Shown one piece after another: positions 37,487 through 46,220 of a DNA stretch of 64,000 nucleotides. Numbering within the stretch: the stretch's first letter is position 1; each line of letters opens with the position of its first letter. Under the pieces are notes generated by a model. The model was not told the origin of the DNA and did no database searches. It saw only the letters and a program-made list of their open reading frames with translations. Made by a program: the position numbers and the translations under genes. The stretch spans positions 2,066,001 through 2,130,000 of the forward strand of contig NZ_CP113865.1 in the NCBI RefSeq assembly GCF_026810225.1, in the 5' to 3' direction. The DNA is from Caldicellulosiruptor morganii. GTDB taxonomy: Bacteria > Bacillota > Thermoanaerobacteria > Caldicellulosiruptorales > Caldicellulosiruptoraceae.

Positions 37487-38428
37487 TTAAAAGAGCGCTT
37501 TTTCAGGATCAAGTCTTCGAACAATAAGATTTGAAGTCAAAACAAGTATAAATCCCATAATGGACTGGTAAAAACTTGCTGCCGAAGCCATTCCTATGTC
37601 ATTCATTCCCATAAGTGTCCTGTACACATATGTATCAATGACGTTTGTAACATCATATAGCGCTCCGCTGTTCATGGGAAGCTGATAGAAAAGCCCAAAG
37701 TCTGCATAAAATATTCTTCCTATGCCAAGCAAAACAAGCACAACAACAAGCGGTGACAAAAGTGGAAATGTAATATGTCTTATTTGCTGCCATTTTGTTG
37801 CCCCATCTATGAGCGCTGCTTCATAGTATTCAGGATCAATACCTGTAATTGCAGCCAGATAAATAACCGCATTGTACCCTGTGTATTTCCAAAGATTTGC
37901 CAAAATAATTATCACAGGCCATGGCTTTGGCTCAACATACCATGCAATTGGCTCTATCCCGAGCTTCGGCAATACCAGTGTATTGAGTATCCCAAGGTCA
38001 ACACTTAAAAACGCAAACGCCATGTAAGCAACAACAACCCATGATAAAAAATAGGGTAGAAACATTACCGACTGGTAGAACTTTGCCATAAACCTTGCCC
38101 TCATCTCACTCAGAGCAATTGCTGTTGCTATCGCAGCTAAATTGCCAAAAACAATGAATGCAAAGTTATACAAGAGAGTATTTCTTGTGATTACGAACGC
38201 ATCCGGTGTTTTAAACAAAAATTCAAAGTTTTTAAAGCCAACCCATGGACTTTTTAAAATCCCCACATCGTAATGTACATCTTTAAATGCTATGATAAGT
38301 CCAAACAGTGGAAGGTAGGAAAAAGCAATTAGAAGAATTACCCCCGGCAGTGCCATTACAAATAAGGGAAAATTTTTGTCAAGTTCTTTAAAAAATTCAC
38401 TTCGATAAGTGCGCTGATTGTTTTGCAT
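37487..38428 (-). CDS. ABC transporter permease, LplB type
   Basis: 313 residues with six predicted helices. PGVILLIAFSYLPLFGLIIA and FKDVHYDVGILKSPWVGFKN are the characteristic first helix and loop of LplB-type subunits, and the EAA loop reads YEAALIDGATKWQQIRHITF (about 203-222). It is the first gene of the operon, with ATG after AGGGG. The 266 bases upstream to the GH5 gene hold the operon promoter region and the GH5 terminator. Confidence 0.92.
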   Translation of the reverse strand: MQNNQRTYRSEFFKELDKNFPLFVMALPGVILLIAFSYLPLFGLIIAFKDVHYDVGILKSPWVGFKNFEFLFKTPDAFVITRNTLLYNFAFIVFGNLAAIATAIALSEMRARFMAKFYQSVMFLPYFLSWVVVAYMAFAFLSVDLGILNTLVLPKLGIEPIAWYVEPKPWPVIIILANLWKYTGYNAVIYLAAITGIDPEYYEAALIDGATKWQQIRHITFPLLSPLVVVLVLLGIGRIFYADFGLFYQLPMNSGALYDVTNVIDTYVYRTLMGMNDIGMASAASFYQSIMGFILVLTSNLIVRRLDPEKALF

Positions 38429-38627
38429 ACCATTTATTTCCCCTTTCCTTTACTCCGGCTATTTTTCCTGTTTTTAATGCTTAGATTTGCTTTTGATTAT
38501 AGTTTACTAACACTTATAGCAAAAATGAATTAAATAAATTGCGCTCTTTTTGTTAAATCTTGATATATAAATTTGCATTATTTTGACCTGTTAAATGGCA
38601 AAATAGTATAATTGAGTTGTAATACAA

Positions 38628-38660
38628 AACAAAAAAGGAGCTATATTGAAATAGCTCCTC
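38628..38660 (-). terminator. Terminator of the GH5 gene
   Basis: GGAGCTAT-TTCAAT-ATAGCTCC on the minus strand, followed by TTTTTTGTTTTG. Confidence 0.82.
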
Positions 38661-38694
38661 AGTTTTCTTCAAATAAATAAGTTTCTGCACGTGT

Positions 38695-39819
38695 TCATCT
38701 TTTTACCGGTTGATAGGGAATACCCTTAATTCTGCATCTTACATACTCACCTGAAATACTGAGCTCTTTAATTTCCCATTTTTTGTCATTCCCGGGGTCC
38801 AGGCTTGTTCCCTTTGACCTGCCCTGAATAGCCGGCAAAAATGCCGCAGATACCTCTTTTTTGTTTGATAAAGACCAGTTTACCCAGCTTATATTGTTTG
38901 CATTGAGGTACTCAAGCCACTTATCAGCTTCATCAAGATACGGTCCACCATCGCCGCTTGCCTCACTTGTTCCCCACTCTGTGACAAACACAGGTACACC
39001 TGCATCTATTGCCCTTTTTAAGTTTTCAAACACAATTCCATCTGCAAAATGCGTTCCTGCATAAAAGTGAAGAGAGTACATAACATTGCTGTCTTTTATC
39101 GGATCATCTATGGCAAAGTCCGGACGCTGGGACCAGTTTGGAGTCCCTACAATTATGAGATTTTTATTCCCCATAGATCTTAGCATCTTTATTATGGGCT
39201 CAGCATAAGCCTTTATTTTTTTCCACCCTTTTTCATCATTTGAAACTCCCGGCTCTGTTGGGTTTGGCTCATTACAAAGCTCATAGATAATGTGATAATC
39301 ATTCGGGAATTTCCGGGCTATCTCTTTGAAAAATTCTTTTGCACCTCTGTAAACAGGTGCATTTGGGTCACCGGGATTTAAAACATGCCAGTCCACAATT
39401 ACATACATGTCATTCTTAATTGCCAGTTTTATACCTTCGATAACCCTGTCTTTAATTTTGGGATTTGTAGCATATCCTCCTTCACCCACATACATTGCCA
39501 GTCGAATAACGTTGCATCCCCAGTCCCTGGAGAGAGCCGCAAATGCATTGGGGTTTATTATCTGACCAAACCATTGAAGTCCATGTGTACTCATACCACG
39601 AAGCTGAATGGGATTGCCTTTTTTATCAACCAGAATACTTTTCCTGTTTTTCTTTTGCACTCTTAGCATTCCTGCAACAGAAGGTTTTTTAACAGATGCA
39701 TTCCCAAGCAGATGAGGATACTTTTGTTTTTCATATGGCACGGTTTTGGCTGAAATTGTAGCAAAACAACATGAAAACAAAAGCAGGAAAGCGGTAAAGC
39801 ATGCAATTATCTTTCTCAT
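38695..39819 (-). CDS. Secreted GH5 glycoside hydrolase (endoglucanase/mannanase type)
   Basis: 374 residues. Signal peptide about 1-24 (IIACFTAFLLLFSCCFATISA), then a TIM barrel (about 45-345). Landmarks: RGMSTHGLQWFG, VIVDWHVLNPG, acid/base Glu in IYELCNEPN and nucleophile Glu in VFVTEWGTSEASG. These fit GH5 subfamily 2 cellulases. No carbohydrate-binding module is visible, unusual for secreted hydrolases of such organisms, so it may act on short soluble substrates. ATG 39819 follows GGGGGAAAGG; a longer frame start at 39867 lacks a site. Single gene with its own terminator. Confidence 0.9.
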   Translation of the reverse strand: MRKIIACFTAFLLLFSCCFATISAKTVPYEKQKYPHLLGNASVKKPSVAGMLRVQKKNRKSILVDKKGNPIQLRGMSTHGLQWFGQIINPNAFAALSRDWGCNVIRLAMYVGEGGYATNPKIKDRVIEGIKLAIKNDMYVIVDWHVLNPGDPNAPVYRGAKEFFKEIARKFPNDYHIIYELCNEPNPTEPGVSNDEKGWKKIKAYAEPIIKMLRSMGNKNLIIVGTPNWSQRPDFAIDDPIKDSNVMYSLHFYAGTHFADGIVFENLKRAIDAGVPVFVTEWGTSEASGDGGPYLDEADKWLEYLNANNISWVNWSLSNKKEVSAAFLPAIQGRSKGTSLDPGNDKKWEIKELSISGEYVRCRIKGIPYQPVKR

Positions 39820-40010
39820 ACCTTTCCCCCTCTCTTTGCAAATCAAAATGTAATCAGTATCACACAAGATAAGTAAAACTATATTAGTAAAACTATATCA
39901 AATTCTTTATCAAAAGAGAAGTAAAAAATATATACTTTTATTGCAAAATTTTGACCTGAGAAGGGATACTTAGCCTGAAAAAACTCACAGAAAATATCCT
40001 TAATAAGATA

Positions 40011-40060
40011 AAAAGCTCACACCCTCTTTTTATCCCTGAACAAAAGAGTGTGAGCTTTTT
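40011..40060 (-). terminator. Terminator of hisS-aspS
   Basis: A very stable hairpin: AAAAGCTCACAC.CTCTTTT pairs with AAAAGAG.GTGAGCTTTT, directly past the aspS stop. Confidence 0.82.
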
Positions 40061-40068
40061 CAGTATTC

Positions 40069-41865
40069 TTAGCCCTTTACAACATCCACTTTGATATGAA
40101 GCTCTCTTAACTGTTTTGGCTCAACCTCAGATGGTGCATCGGTAAGCGGGCATGAGGAATCTTTCACCTTCGGGAATGCAATTGTATCTCTTATCGAATC
40201 AAGCCCCAAAAGAAGCATACATAGCCTGTCAAAGCCATATGCAATCCCACCGTGCGGCGGTGTGCCATACTTGAATGCTTCAAGCAAAAATCCAAATCTG
40301 TCCTGAGCGCGCTCTTCAGTAAAACCAAGCGCCCTGAACATCCGCTTTTGCAGATCTGTTGAGTGAATTCTTATTGAGCCGCCACCAATCTCTGTGCCAT
40401 TTAGAACAATGTCATATGCCTTTGACCTGACTCTTGCCGGGTCTGTCTCCAGAAAGTCTATATCCTCATCCATCGGCGATGTAAACGGATGGTGCTTTGC
40501 AACATACCTTCCCTCTTCCTCCGAGTATTCAAAAAGCGGAAACTCTGTCACCCATAATAGATTAAATTTTGTCTTATCAAGAAGGTTCAATTTTCTTGCA
40601 ATCTCAAGCCTTAAATTCCCAAGAACATCAAATACAAGCTCATCTCTATCGGCTGAGAACAAAAGAAGATCTCCAACCTGGGCATCAAGTCTTTTTAGAA
40701 TCTCATTTATCTCCTCTTCCTTCAAAAACTTAACAATTGGCGATTTCAAGCCATCGCTTTCCACTGCTATCCAGGCAAGCCCTTTTGCTCCAAAGTTTTT
40801 GGCATACTCCACAAGAGCGTCTATCTCACGTCTTGAAAATTTTTCGGCACACCCTTTTGCATTTATTGCCCTGACAGAGCCACCCTTGTTTGCTGCATCT
40901 GAAAAGACTTTGAACTCACAATTTTTTGCAATGTCAGTAAGATTGACAAGCTCCATGCCAAAACGTGTATCAGGCTTGTCTGAGCCAAACCTCTCCATTG
41001 CCTCTTTGTATGTCAGCCTGGGAAGAGGAAGTTTCAGGTCTATTCCAAGCATTTCTCTGAAAATTGTCTGAAGAAGCCTTTCGTTTATCTCAATAACATC
41101 ATCAACATCAACAAAAGACATTTCTATATCAATCTGGGTAAACTCGGGCTGCCTGTCTGCACGCAGGTCTTCATCCCTGAAACACTTTACAATCTGAAAA
41201 TACCTGTCAAATCCCGCTACCATAAGAAGCTGTTTGAAAAGCTGTGGCGATTGTGGCAGTGCAAAAAACTTGCCGGGAAAGATTCTACTTGGAACAAGAT
41301 AGTCCCTTGCACCCTCGGGTGTTGACTTTGTGAGCATAGGCGTTTCTATTTCAACAAAGCCATTTTGGGACAGGAAGTTTCTCACAACCTGGTAAAGTTT
41401 GTGCCTGAACATGAGATTTCTTTGCATATCAGGTCTTCTGAGGTCAAGGTATCTGTATTTCAGCCTTACAGCTTCATTTACGTTTATCCCTTCTTCAATT
41501 GGGAATGGCGGTGTTTCTGACCTGCTGAATATCCTGAGCTCCTTTGCCCAAACCTCAACCTCACCGGTTTTGATTTTGGGATTTATGGTCTCAGGCGGTC
41601 TTTTCTCAACAATTCCCCTGACACCAATACAGTACTCACTTCTCAGTGAATCTGCCCTGTCCAAAAGCTCCTCGCCCATCTTCTCATCGAACACAACCTG
41701 AACAATTCCTGTTCTGTCCCGCAAATCCACAAATATTATACCGCCAAGGTCACGTCTTGTATCAACCCAGCCAGTCAGGACAACCTCTTTACCAACATCC
41801 TCAAGCGATACCTCACCGCAGTACTTGGTCCTTTTGAATCCCTTAATACTTTCCAAAAACATCAC
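40069..41865 (-). CDS. aspS: Aspartyl-tRNA synthetase
   Basis: A 598-residue class IIb synthetase of the long bacterial type. N-terminal OB-fold anticodon-binding domain (about 15-110: VVLTGWVDTRRDLGGIIFVD); motif 2 FRDEDLRADRQPEFTQIDIE (about 220-239); the bacterial GAD insertion (about 290-420); and motif 3 GIAYGFDRLCMLLLG (about 535-549). It charges tRNA-Asp, and in organisms without AsnRS also tRNA-Asn; which applies here is not readable. It is 15 bases after hisS, a usual Gram-positive pair. Confidence 0.97.
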   Translation of the reverse strand: MMFLESIKGFKRTKYCGEVSLEDVGKEVVLTGWVDTRRDLGGIIFVDLRDRTGIVQVVFDEKMGEELLDRADSLRSEYCIGVRGIVEKRPPETINPKIKTGEVEVWAKELRIFSRSETPPFPIEEGINVNEAVRLKYRYLDLRRPDMQRNLMFRHKLYQVVRNFLSQNGFVEIETPMLTKSTPEGARDYLVPSRIFPGKFFALPQSPQLFKQLLMVAGFDRYFQIVKCFRDEDLRADRQPEFTQIDIEMSFVDVDDVIEINERLLQTIFREMLGIDLKLPLPRLTYKEAMERFGSDKPDTRFGMELVNLTDIAKNCEFKVFSDAANKGGSVRAINAKGCAEKFSRREIDALVEYAKNFGAKGLAWIAVESDGLKSPIVKFLKEEEINEILKRLDAQVGDLLLFSADRDELVFDVLGNLRLEIARKLNLLDKTKFNLLWVTEFPLFEYSEEEGRYVAKHHPFTSPMDEDIDFLETDPARVRSKAYDIVLNGTEIGGGSIRIHSTDLQKRMFRALGFTEERAQDRFGFLLEAFKYGTPPHGGIAYGFDRLCMLLLGLDSIRDTIAFPKVKDSSCPLTDAPSEVEPKQLRELHIKVDVVKG

Positions 41866-41880
41866 CCTCTTTGCAAAAGA

Positions 41881-43140
41881 TTATATTTTGCTCTTTATAT
41901 GCTCTGACAGTTTGTTTATCTCAACATACTCTTCAGCAGATGTTTTCATGTTCTTGAGCTTGCAAATACCCTTTGAAACTTCATCCTCTCCAATTATAAC
42001 CGAAAACTCACATCCCATTTTATCGGCATACCTCATTTGAGCTTTAAGGCTTCTTGAAAGCTCTTCAATCACAGTCGAGATGCCAGCAGATCTCAAATCA
42101 CGTGCAATCTCAAATGCCTTCTTTACTGCTAAATCCCCAAGGGTTGCTATAAAAACCTGCGGAACCTGCGGTTTTTGAGGAATCAAACCTTTCTGTGAAA
42201 GAAGCATTATAAGTCTCTCAACCCCGATCGCAAAACCAATGCCAGGTATGCTGCCTCCACCTATCTGCTCTATTAAGTTATCATACCTTCCCCCACCGCA
42301 GATTGCAAGCTTTTTGTCAGCAACCACGTCAACAATCTCAAAAACTGTTTTTGTATAGTAATCCAATCCTCTTACAATGTATAGATCAACTTTGTAACAA
42401 ACTCCCGCAGCATCCAGATACCCTTTTAAAGCTTCAAAATGAGTTTTGCACTCATCACAGAGATACTCTATTGGTTTTGGAGCCTCTTTTGCAATCAGCC
42501 TGCAGCTATCTTCTTTGCAGTCCAAAATTCTCATCGGATTTTTATCAAGCCTTTGCCTGCATGTCTGACACAGGCTATCAATGTGATTTTGAAAATACTC
42601 TTTGAGCTTTGCAACATAATCCTTTCTGCAAACAGGACATCCTATGCTGTTTATGTTAACAACAATGCTGTCAAGCCCGAGAGATGCAAAGAAATTGTAG
42701 GATAGTGAAATAATCTCTGCATCTGTCACAGGTGATTTTGAACCAAAGTTTTCAATACCAAACTGATGAAATTCCCTGTACCTTCCACCCTGTGTGTTTT
42801 CATACCTGAATGCTGAGATAATGTAATAAAGTCGCTGTGGCATTGATCGTGAGGCAAAACCATGTTCAATGAACAGTCTTGCAACAGATGCAGTGCCCTC
42901 CGGACGCAATGTTATGCTTCTTCCACCTTTATCTAAAAAGGTGTACATCTCTTTTTGGACAATGTCGGTTGTCTCACCAACACCCCTGTGGAAAAGCTCT
43001 GTATATTCAAATGTTGGAAATCTTACTTCTTCATACCCGTAGAGCTTGCAGATCTGTCTGAATTTATCTTCAACATATTGCCAGATATAACTTTCTTCCG
43101 GCAGGACATCCTTTGTTCCTTTTGGTGCCTGGATTTTCAT
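41881..43140 (-). CDS. hisS: Histidyl-tRNA synthetase
   Basis: A 419-residue class IIa synthetase. KGTKDVLPEESYIWQYVE opens it; motif 2 region TLRPEGTASVARLF (about 77-90) and FRYENTQGGRYREFHQFG (about 112-129); histidine motif VRGLDYYTKTVFE (about 258-270); motif 3 GGSIPGIGFAIGVERL; C-terminal anticodon-binding domain about 325-415. A four-cysteine segment CPVC...CQTC about 168-192 is a common insertion. First gene of hisS-aspS; ribosome site TAAGGAGAGG. Confidence 0.97.
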   Translation of the reverse strand: MKIQAPKGTKDVLPEESYIWQYVEDKFRQICKLYGYEEVRFPTFEYTELFHRGVGETTDIVQKEMYTFLDKGGRSITLRPEGTASVARLFIEHGFASRSMPQRLYYIISAFRYENTQGGRYREFHQFGIENFGSKSPVTDAEIISLSYNFFASLGLDSIVVNINSIGCPVCRKDYVAKLKEYFQNHIDSLCQTCRQRLDKNPMRILDCKEDSCRLIAKEAPKPIEYLCDECKTHFEALKGYLDAAGVCYKVDLYIVRGLDYYTKTVFEIVDVVADKKLAICGGGRYDNLIEQIGGGSIPGIGFAIGVERLIMLLSQKGLIPQKPQVPQVFIATLGDLAVKKAFEIARDLRSAGISTVIEELSRSLKAQMRYADKMGCEFSVIIGEDEVSKGICKLKNMKTSAEEYVEINKLSEHIKSKI

Positions 43141-43191
43141 AAACAGCCTCTCCTTAAAGGTAATTTAATTTTGATTTTTTACAATATTTAA

Positions 43192-43221
43192 ATTATATAT
43201 TACCTGAGAAGAAAGTTTCAA
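43192..43221 (-). promoter_or_regulatory. Sigma-A-type promoter of hisS-aspS
   Basis: On the minus strand TTGAAA (43221-43216), 18 bases, TATAAT (43197-43192), about 50 bases before hisS. No T-box leader fits in this space. Confidence 0.6.
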
Positions 43222-43236
43222 TCTCTAAAAAAACAA

Positions 43237-43280
43237 AAAGCTACAGAATGGTTAAAAACCTATATATCTCCTGTAGCTTT
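43237..43280 (-). terminator. Terminator of the YgiT/DUF4258 unit
   Basis: AAAGCTACAG pairs with CTGTAGCTTT across a 24-base loop; on the minus strand it runs into TTTTGTTTTTTTAG. Confidence 0.65.
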
Positions 43281-43336
43281 CTTGGTGTAATTTAAGCATC
43301 CAATCTTACAAGGGATAATCCAATTTTTGCAATTGT

Positions 43337-43567
43337 CTACGCAGCAACATCTGAATAGTTTGCTATAATTATCTCTGTTCTGGTTTTGAGAAGTTCATCC
43401 ACTATCTTTTCAAGCTTAAGTGCTGTTTCATCATCAAGATAAGCTTCTCCGCATTGTCCACATACAAGGGCTGGAACGTTTTTTATAATCACAGTTTGGT
43501 TACCAACATCAACAATATGTTTAATCTTTCCTTCTTTCATTTCTGTTCTACACAATGGACACTTCAT
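43337..43567 (-). CDS. YgiT/MqsA-type zinc-finger antitoxin-like protein
   Basis: 76 residues. MKCPLCRTEMKEGKI and later PALVCGQCGEAYLDDETA give two CxxC knuckles about 33 residues apart, the YgiT-type zinc finger. The C-terminal helix ends without the HTH domain of full MqsA, so this is the short antitoxin type. It follows the DUF4258 gene with a 3-base gap. The pair looks like a toxin-antitoxin module; neutralisation is inferred from family and order. Confidence 0.85.
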   Translation of the reverse strand: MKCPLCRTEMKEGKIKHIVDVGNQTVIIKNVPALVCGQCGEAYLDDETALKLEKIVDELLKTRTEIIIANYSDVAA

Positions 43568-43570
43568 TTT

Positions 43571-43885
43571 TTATTTCCTCCTCGTCTTAAAATCATTCAT
43601 CCATTCGTCCTCAGAAGGTAAATATGCAGTTATAAGCCATAAAAAACCATCCCCAACTGCACAGACTACATGAAGGGGTGAACCATTTTTAGGTATCCAA
43701 GATATTAAACAACTCGGATAAGGATAATCATTTTCATACTGCTCTATAATTTCACCTTTTAGGATACATTCTAGTACATTTTCCCTTGTTATATTTCTTT
43801 CTCTCATCCTCTGCAACATATGAGCACGCCATTTAATTTTTTTCTCATTTACGAATTTTCTTATTACTTCTATAGACAAAGGCAT
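43571..43885 (-). CDS. DUF4258 protein, probable toxin (RelE/MqsR-like fold)
   Basis: 104 residues. IKWRAHMLQRMRERNITREN, then VLECILKGEIIEQYENDYPY and LHVVCAVGDG show the DUF4258 pattern: an N-terminal His/Arg-rich helix pair and a C-terminal sheet. DUF4258 genes are regularly paired with YgiT-type zinc-finger genes, as here. An mRNA-cleaving activity is suspected by analogy with MqsR. Toxin precedes antitoxin, as in mqsRA. Confidence 0.82.
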   Translation of the reverse strand: MPLSIEVIRKFVNEKKIKWRAHMLQRMRERNITRENVLECILKGEIIEQYENDYPYPSCLISWIPKNGSPLHVVCAVGDGFLWLITAYLPSEDEWMNDFKTRRK

Positions 43886-43989
43886 TATTGTTACTTCACA
43901 CCCTGTTGGTTTTGTTGTATCTAAATAATATTCATTCTTGATTATACCACATTTTTATATCTTTTATATCTACTATCTTAACAAAAAAG

Positions 43990-44346
43990 CTAAATAACTC
44001 CCGCCAGCCAGATCCCTGCACCTGCTGCCAGTATGCCAAACACAACAGATAGGAACACATACAGAAAAGCCTTTCTATACTTTGATTTTTTTATGTACCT
44101 TGATGTCTCAAACATAAAAGTAGAGTATGTGGTAAATCCCCCGAGCAGGCCTGTTGTCAAAAACAGTTTGTATCCCTGTGGTAAATGCTTGGATGACAAA
44201 AAGCCTATGAAAAAGCACCCAGCTACGTTTATAAACATGGTTGATACCGGGTGCTCTCTTGCCATAACTTCCCTGAAAATCTTGGATACTATATATCTTA
44301 AAACTGCACCCACTACCCCGCCAAGTCCAACAATTAAAAGATTCAT
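43990..44346 (-). CDS. crcB: CrcB/FluC fluoride channel subunit
   Basis: 118 residues with four membrane helices. GLGGVVGAVLRYIVSKIF (6-23), FINVAGCFFIGFL (about 39-51) with the pore Asn, and TTGLLGGFTTYSTFMFE (about 71-87) with the TTYSTF phenylalanine motif and sodium-site glycines are diagnostic. FluC channels are dual-topology dimers that export fluoride. It overlaps the second crcB gene by 4 bases (ATGA). Two adjacent unequal genes suggest a heterodimer. Confidence 0.95.
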   Translation of the reverse strand: MNLLIVGLGGVVGAVLRYIVSKIFREVMAREHPVSTMFINVAGCFFIGFLSSKHLPQGYKLFLTTGLLGGFTTYSTFMFETSRYIKKSKYRKAFLYVFLSVVFGILAAGAGIWLAGVI

Positions 44347-44744
44347 ACCTCTTGAGCCACCTCTTCTTTTTGCCTTCTTGTTGCAACAAACTCTGCTGCC
44401 TCATACCCAAGCAGTGCTGCAAAAAGCCCGAGCAAAATTGAAAGCACAGGATATATAAAAGCAACTGCCGCCTCACCTTTTGAGATAAGCTTTACTATCT
44501 CAATTACAAATGTAGAAAAGGTCGTAAAGCTGCTTATAAAACCAGTTGTAATCATGTGGCGTAAAGAAGGTCTTATTTTTATATGATCAATAGTAATCTG
44601 TGCAACAAAGCACAAAACAAAACTTCCAAGCACGTTTATAAAAAGCGTTGCTACTGGAAAATCGGCTACATAAAGCTGTGAAATTAAGTATCTGCTTATT
44701 GCACCAAAAAATGCACCAACTGAAATTGCAGCAATGTTCTTCAT
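44343..44744 (-). CDS. crcB: CrcB/FluC fluoride channel subunit (first of pair)
   Basis: 133 residues with four membrane helices: ISVGAFFGAISRYLISQLY (5-23), FINVLGSFVLCFV (about 35-47) and TTGFISSFTTFSTFVIE (about 69-85). The C-terminal tail (EFVATRRQKEEVAQEV) is charged. The motif variations relative to its neighbour (GAFFGA versus GLGGVVGA, SSFTTF versus GGFTTY) fit two opposite-facing subunits. It is the first gene under a fluoride riboswitch. Confidence 0.95.
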   Translation of the reverse strand: MKNIAAISVGAFFGAISRYLISQLYVADFPVATLFINVLGSFVLCFVAQITIDHIKIRPSLRHMITTGFISSFTTFSTFVIEIVKLISKGEAAVAFIYPVLSILLGLFAALLGYEAAEFVATRRQKEEVAQEV

Positions 44745-44801
44745 CCTTCAGCCTCTCCCTTCTGTTTGTCAATCATTTTGTTCACAATTTTTCCCTATAA
44801 A

Positions 44802-44904
44802 CAAAAAACTCCTACAAATATTACGCCTCTTCACAAAGACGCAATATCTGTAGGAGTCATCAGCCATCACTGGCATTTTGTTGGGCGGACTCCATCGCCC
44901 TGCT
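44802..44904 (-). ncRNA. Fluoride riboswitch of the crcB pair
   Basis: Minus strand: GGGCGATGGAGTCCGCCC, then AAAATGCCA...TGGCTGATGACTCCTAC, the full crcB-motif consensus with its pseudoknot segments. CTACAGATATTGCG then pairs with a segment ending ATATTTGTAGGAGT, followed by TTTTTTG, forming the terminator. Promoter TTGAAC (44940-44935), 18 bases, TATAAT (44916-44911). The first crcB starts about 57 bases downstream. Fluoride binding should allow read-through and channel synthesis. Confidence 0.95.
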
Positions 44905-45043
44905 GGTTTTATTATAGCATGGAAAGCAGAATATGTTCAATGTCATTTTTCAACAAAAATTTTTGCAAAATTCTTTGTTTTGATATTCAATATTATAGTT
45001 TATAATAGAAATAATCAAAAATGAAAAGAGGTAATAAACTTAA

Positions 45044-46174
45044 ATGGAAACGTTCTGGTTATTTTTGATATGCTCGCTGCTGTTCGCGTTGAACTTCTTT
45101 GTCACAAAAAGGTATGGGCTTAGCAATGTGGAGTATGAGATTTACTTTGAAGAGGAAAAAAGTGTAGAAGGACAGGAAATCTATATTGTGGAGAGAATTT
45201 ACAATGGAAAGATTTTGCCTCTTCCATGGGTAAAATCCGAGTTTGAAATCTCTTCATCTTTCTGTATGGAAAACTCTAAAAACTACATTATTGGAGATAA
45301 ACTGAGATATATCTCTATCTTTTTCCTGCTGCCATATCAGCAGATTGTAAGGCGTCATAAATTTGTAGTAGCAAAACGTGGTTTTTATAAACTGGATAGA
45401 ATCTATCTTGTAACAGGCGATTTGTTTGGTCTGGCAACCGCTGATAGATGCTACTATGTAAATGATACTTTGACTGTATACCCTGCATTTCTGGATCTGC
45501 AAAAACATCTCATGCCCCGCTCAAGTTTGTTCGGCGAGACAATTGTCAAAAGACATTACTATGAAGACATCTTCCATTTTGCCGGAATAAGAGAGTATCA
45601 GAGCTATGATGCTTTTAACAGAATAAACTGGAATGCAACTGCAAAATACAATGTTCTTATGGTAAACAAATACGAATATACTTCATCCGGTGATGCAATC
45701 ATTCTCCTGAATGTTCAAAGTTCGGAGTATGAAAGAAAAGAAGTTTTCAACAAAGATATCATAGAATTTGGAATAAAAATAGCAGCTTCGCTTGCAAATG
45801 AATGTTTAAAAGCATCAACCCCTGTGGGATTTGCTTCAAACTGTTTCGATGAAGAAACCGGTCTGCCTCTTGAGATTTTACTCCCCTCTCAAGATGCAAA
45901 CCAGCTTCTAAAAGTGTGTGAAATACTGGCACATATCAAAATTCAGGCAAACCAATATTTTGAGGTTTTGCTGTATGATGTTTTAAGAACATACAACTTC
46001 AGAGAACTTTTCATAATTACATGTTTTATCAATAAAGAGATGGAAGAATGCATAAGACTTTATGCATCCCTTGGAATAAAATTTACACTGATTATGCTTG
46101 AACACAGCACAAAAGCCTTTGAGTTAGAATCAGAAAATGTAAGAGTATTCCTGGCAAAAGAAATCCTGAATTAA
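45044..46174 (+). CDS. DUF58-domain membrane protein
   Basis: 376 residues. One or two N-terminal hydrophobic helices (about 3-19, FWLFLICSLLFALNFFV) are followed by a beta-rich region and the DUF58 core at about 185-230: GIREYQSYDAFNRINWNATA. The C-terminal half (about 225-370) resembles a von Willebrand A fold. DUF58 proteins usually sit with a MoxR ATPase and transglutaminase gene; neither is here. Cellular role unknown. Confidence 0.88.
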   Translation: METFWLFLICSLLFALNFFVTKRYGLSNVEYEIYFEEEKSVEGQEIYIVERIYNGKILPLPWVKSEFEISSSFCMENSKNYIIGDKLRYISIFFLLPYQQIVRRHKFVVAKRGFYKLDRIYLVTGDLFGLATADRCYYVNDTLTVYPAFLDLQKHLMPRSSLFGETIVKRHYYEDIFHFAGIREYQSYDAFNRINWNATAKYNVLMVNKYEYTSSGDAIILLNVQSSEYERKEVFNKDIIEFGIKIAASLANECLKASTPVGFASNCFDEETGLPLEILLPSQDANQLLKVCEILAHIKIQANQYFEVLLYDVLRTYNFRELFIITCFINKEMEECIRLYASLGIKFTLIMLEHSTKAFELESENVRVFLAKEILN

Positions 46175-46220
46175 AGCATTCTGAAGTTCTTCCTGTTATT
46201 TTCCTGTTATTTTTTCTCAT

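Noticed and set aside
43141..43300. T-box leader ahead of hisS-aspS
   Set aside because: The promoter is about 50 bases from the start codon, leaving no room, and no consensus is present.
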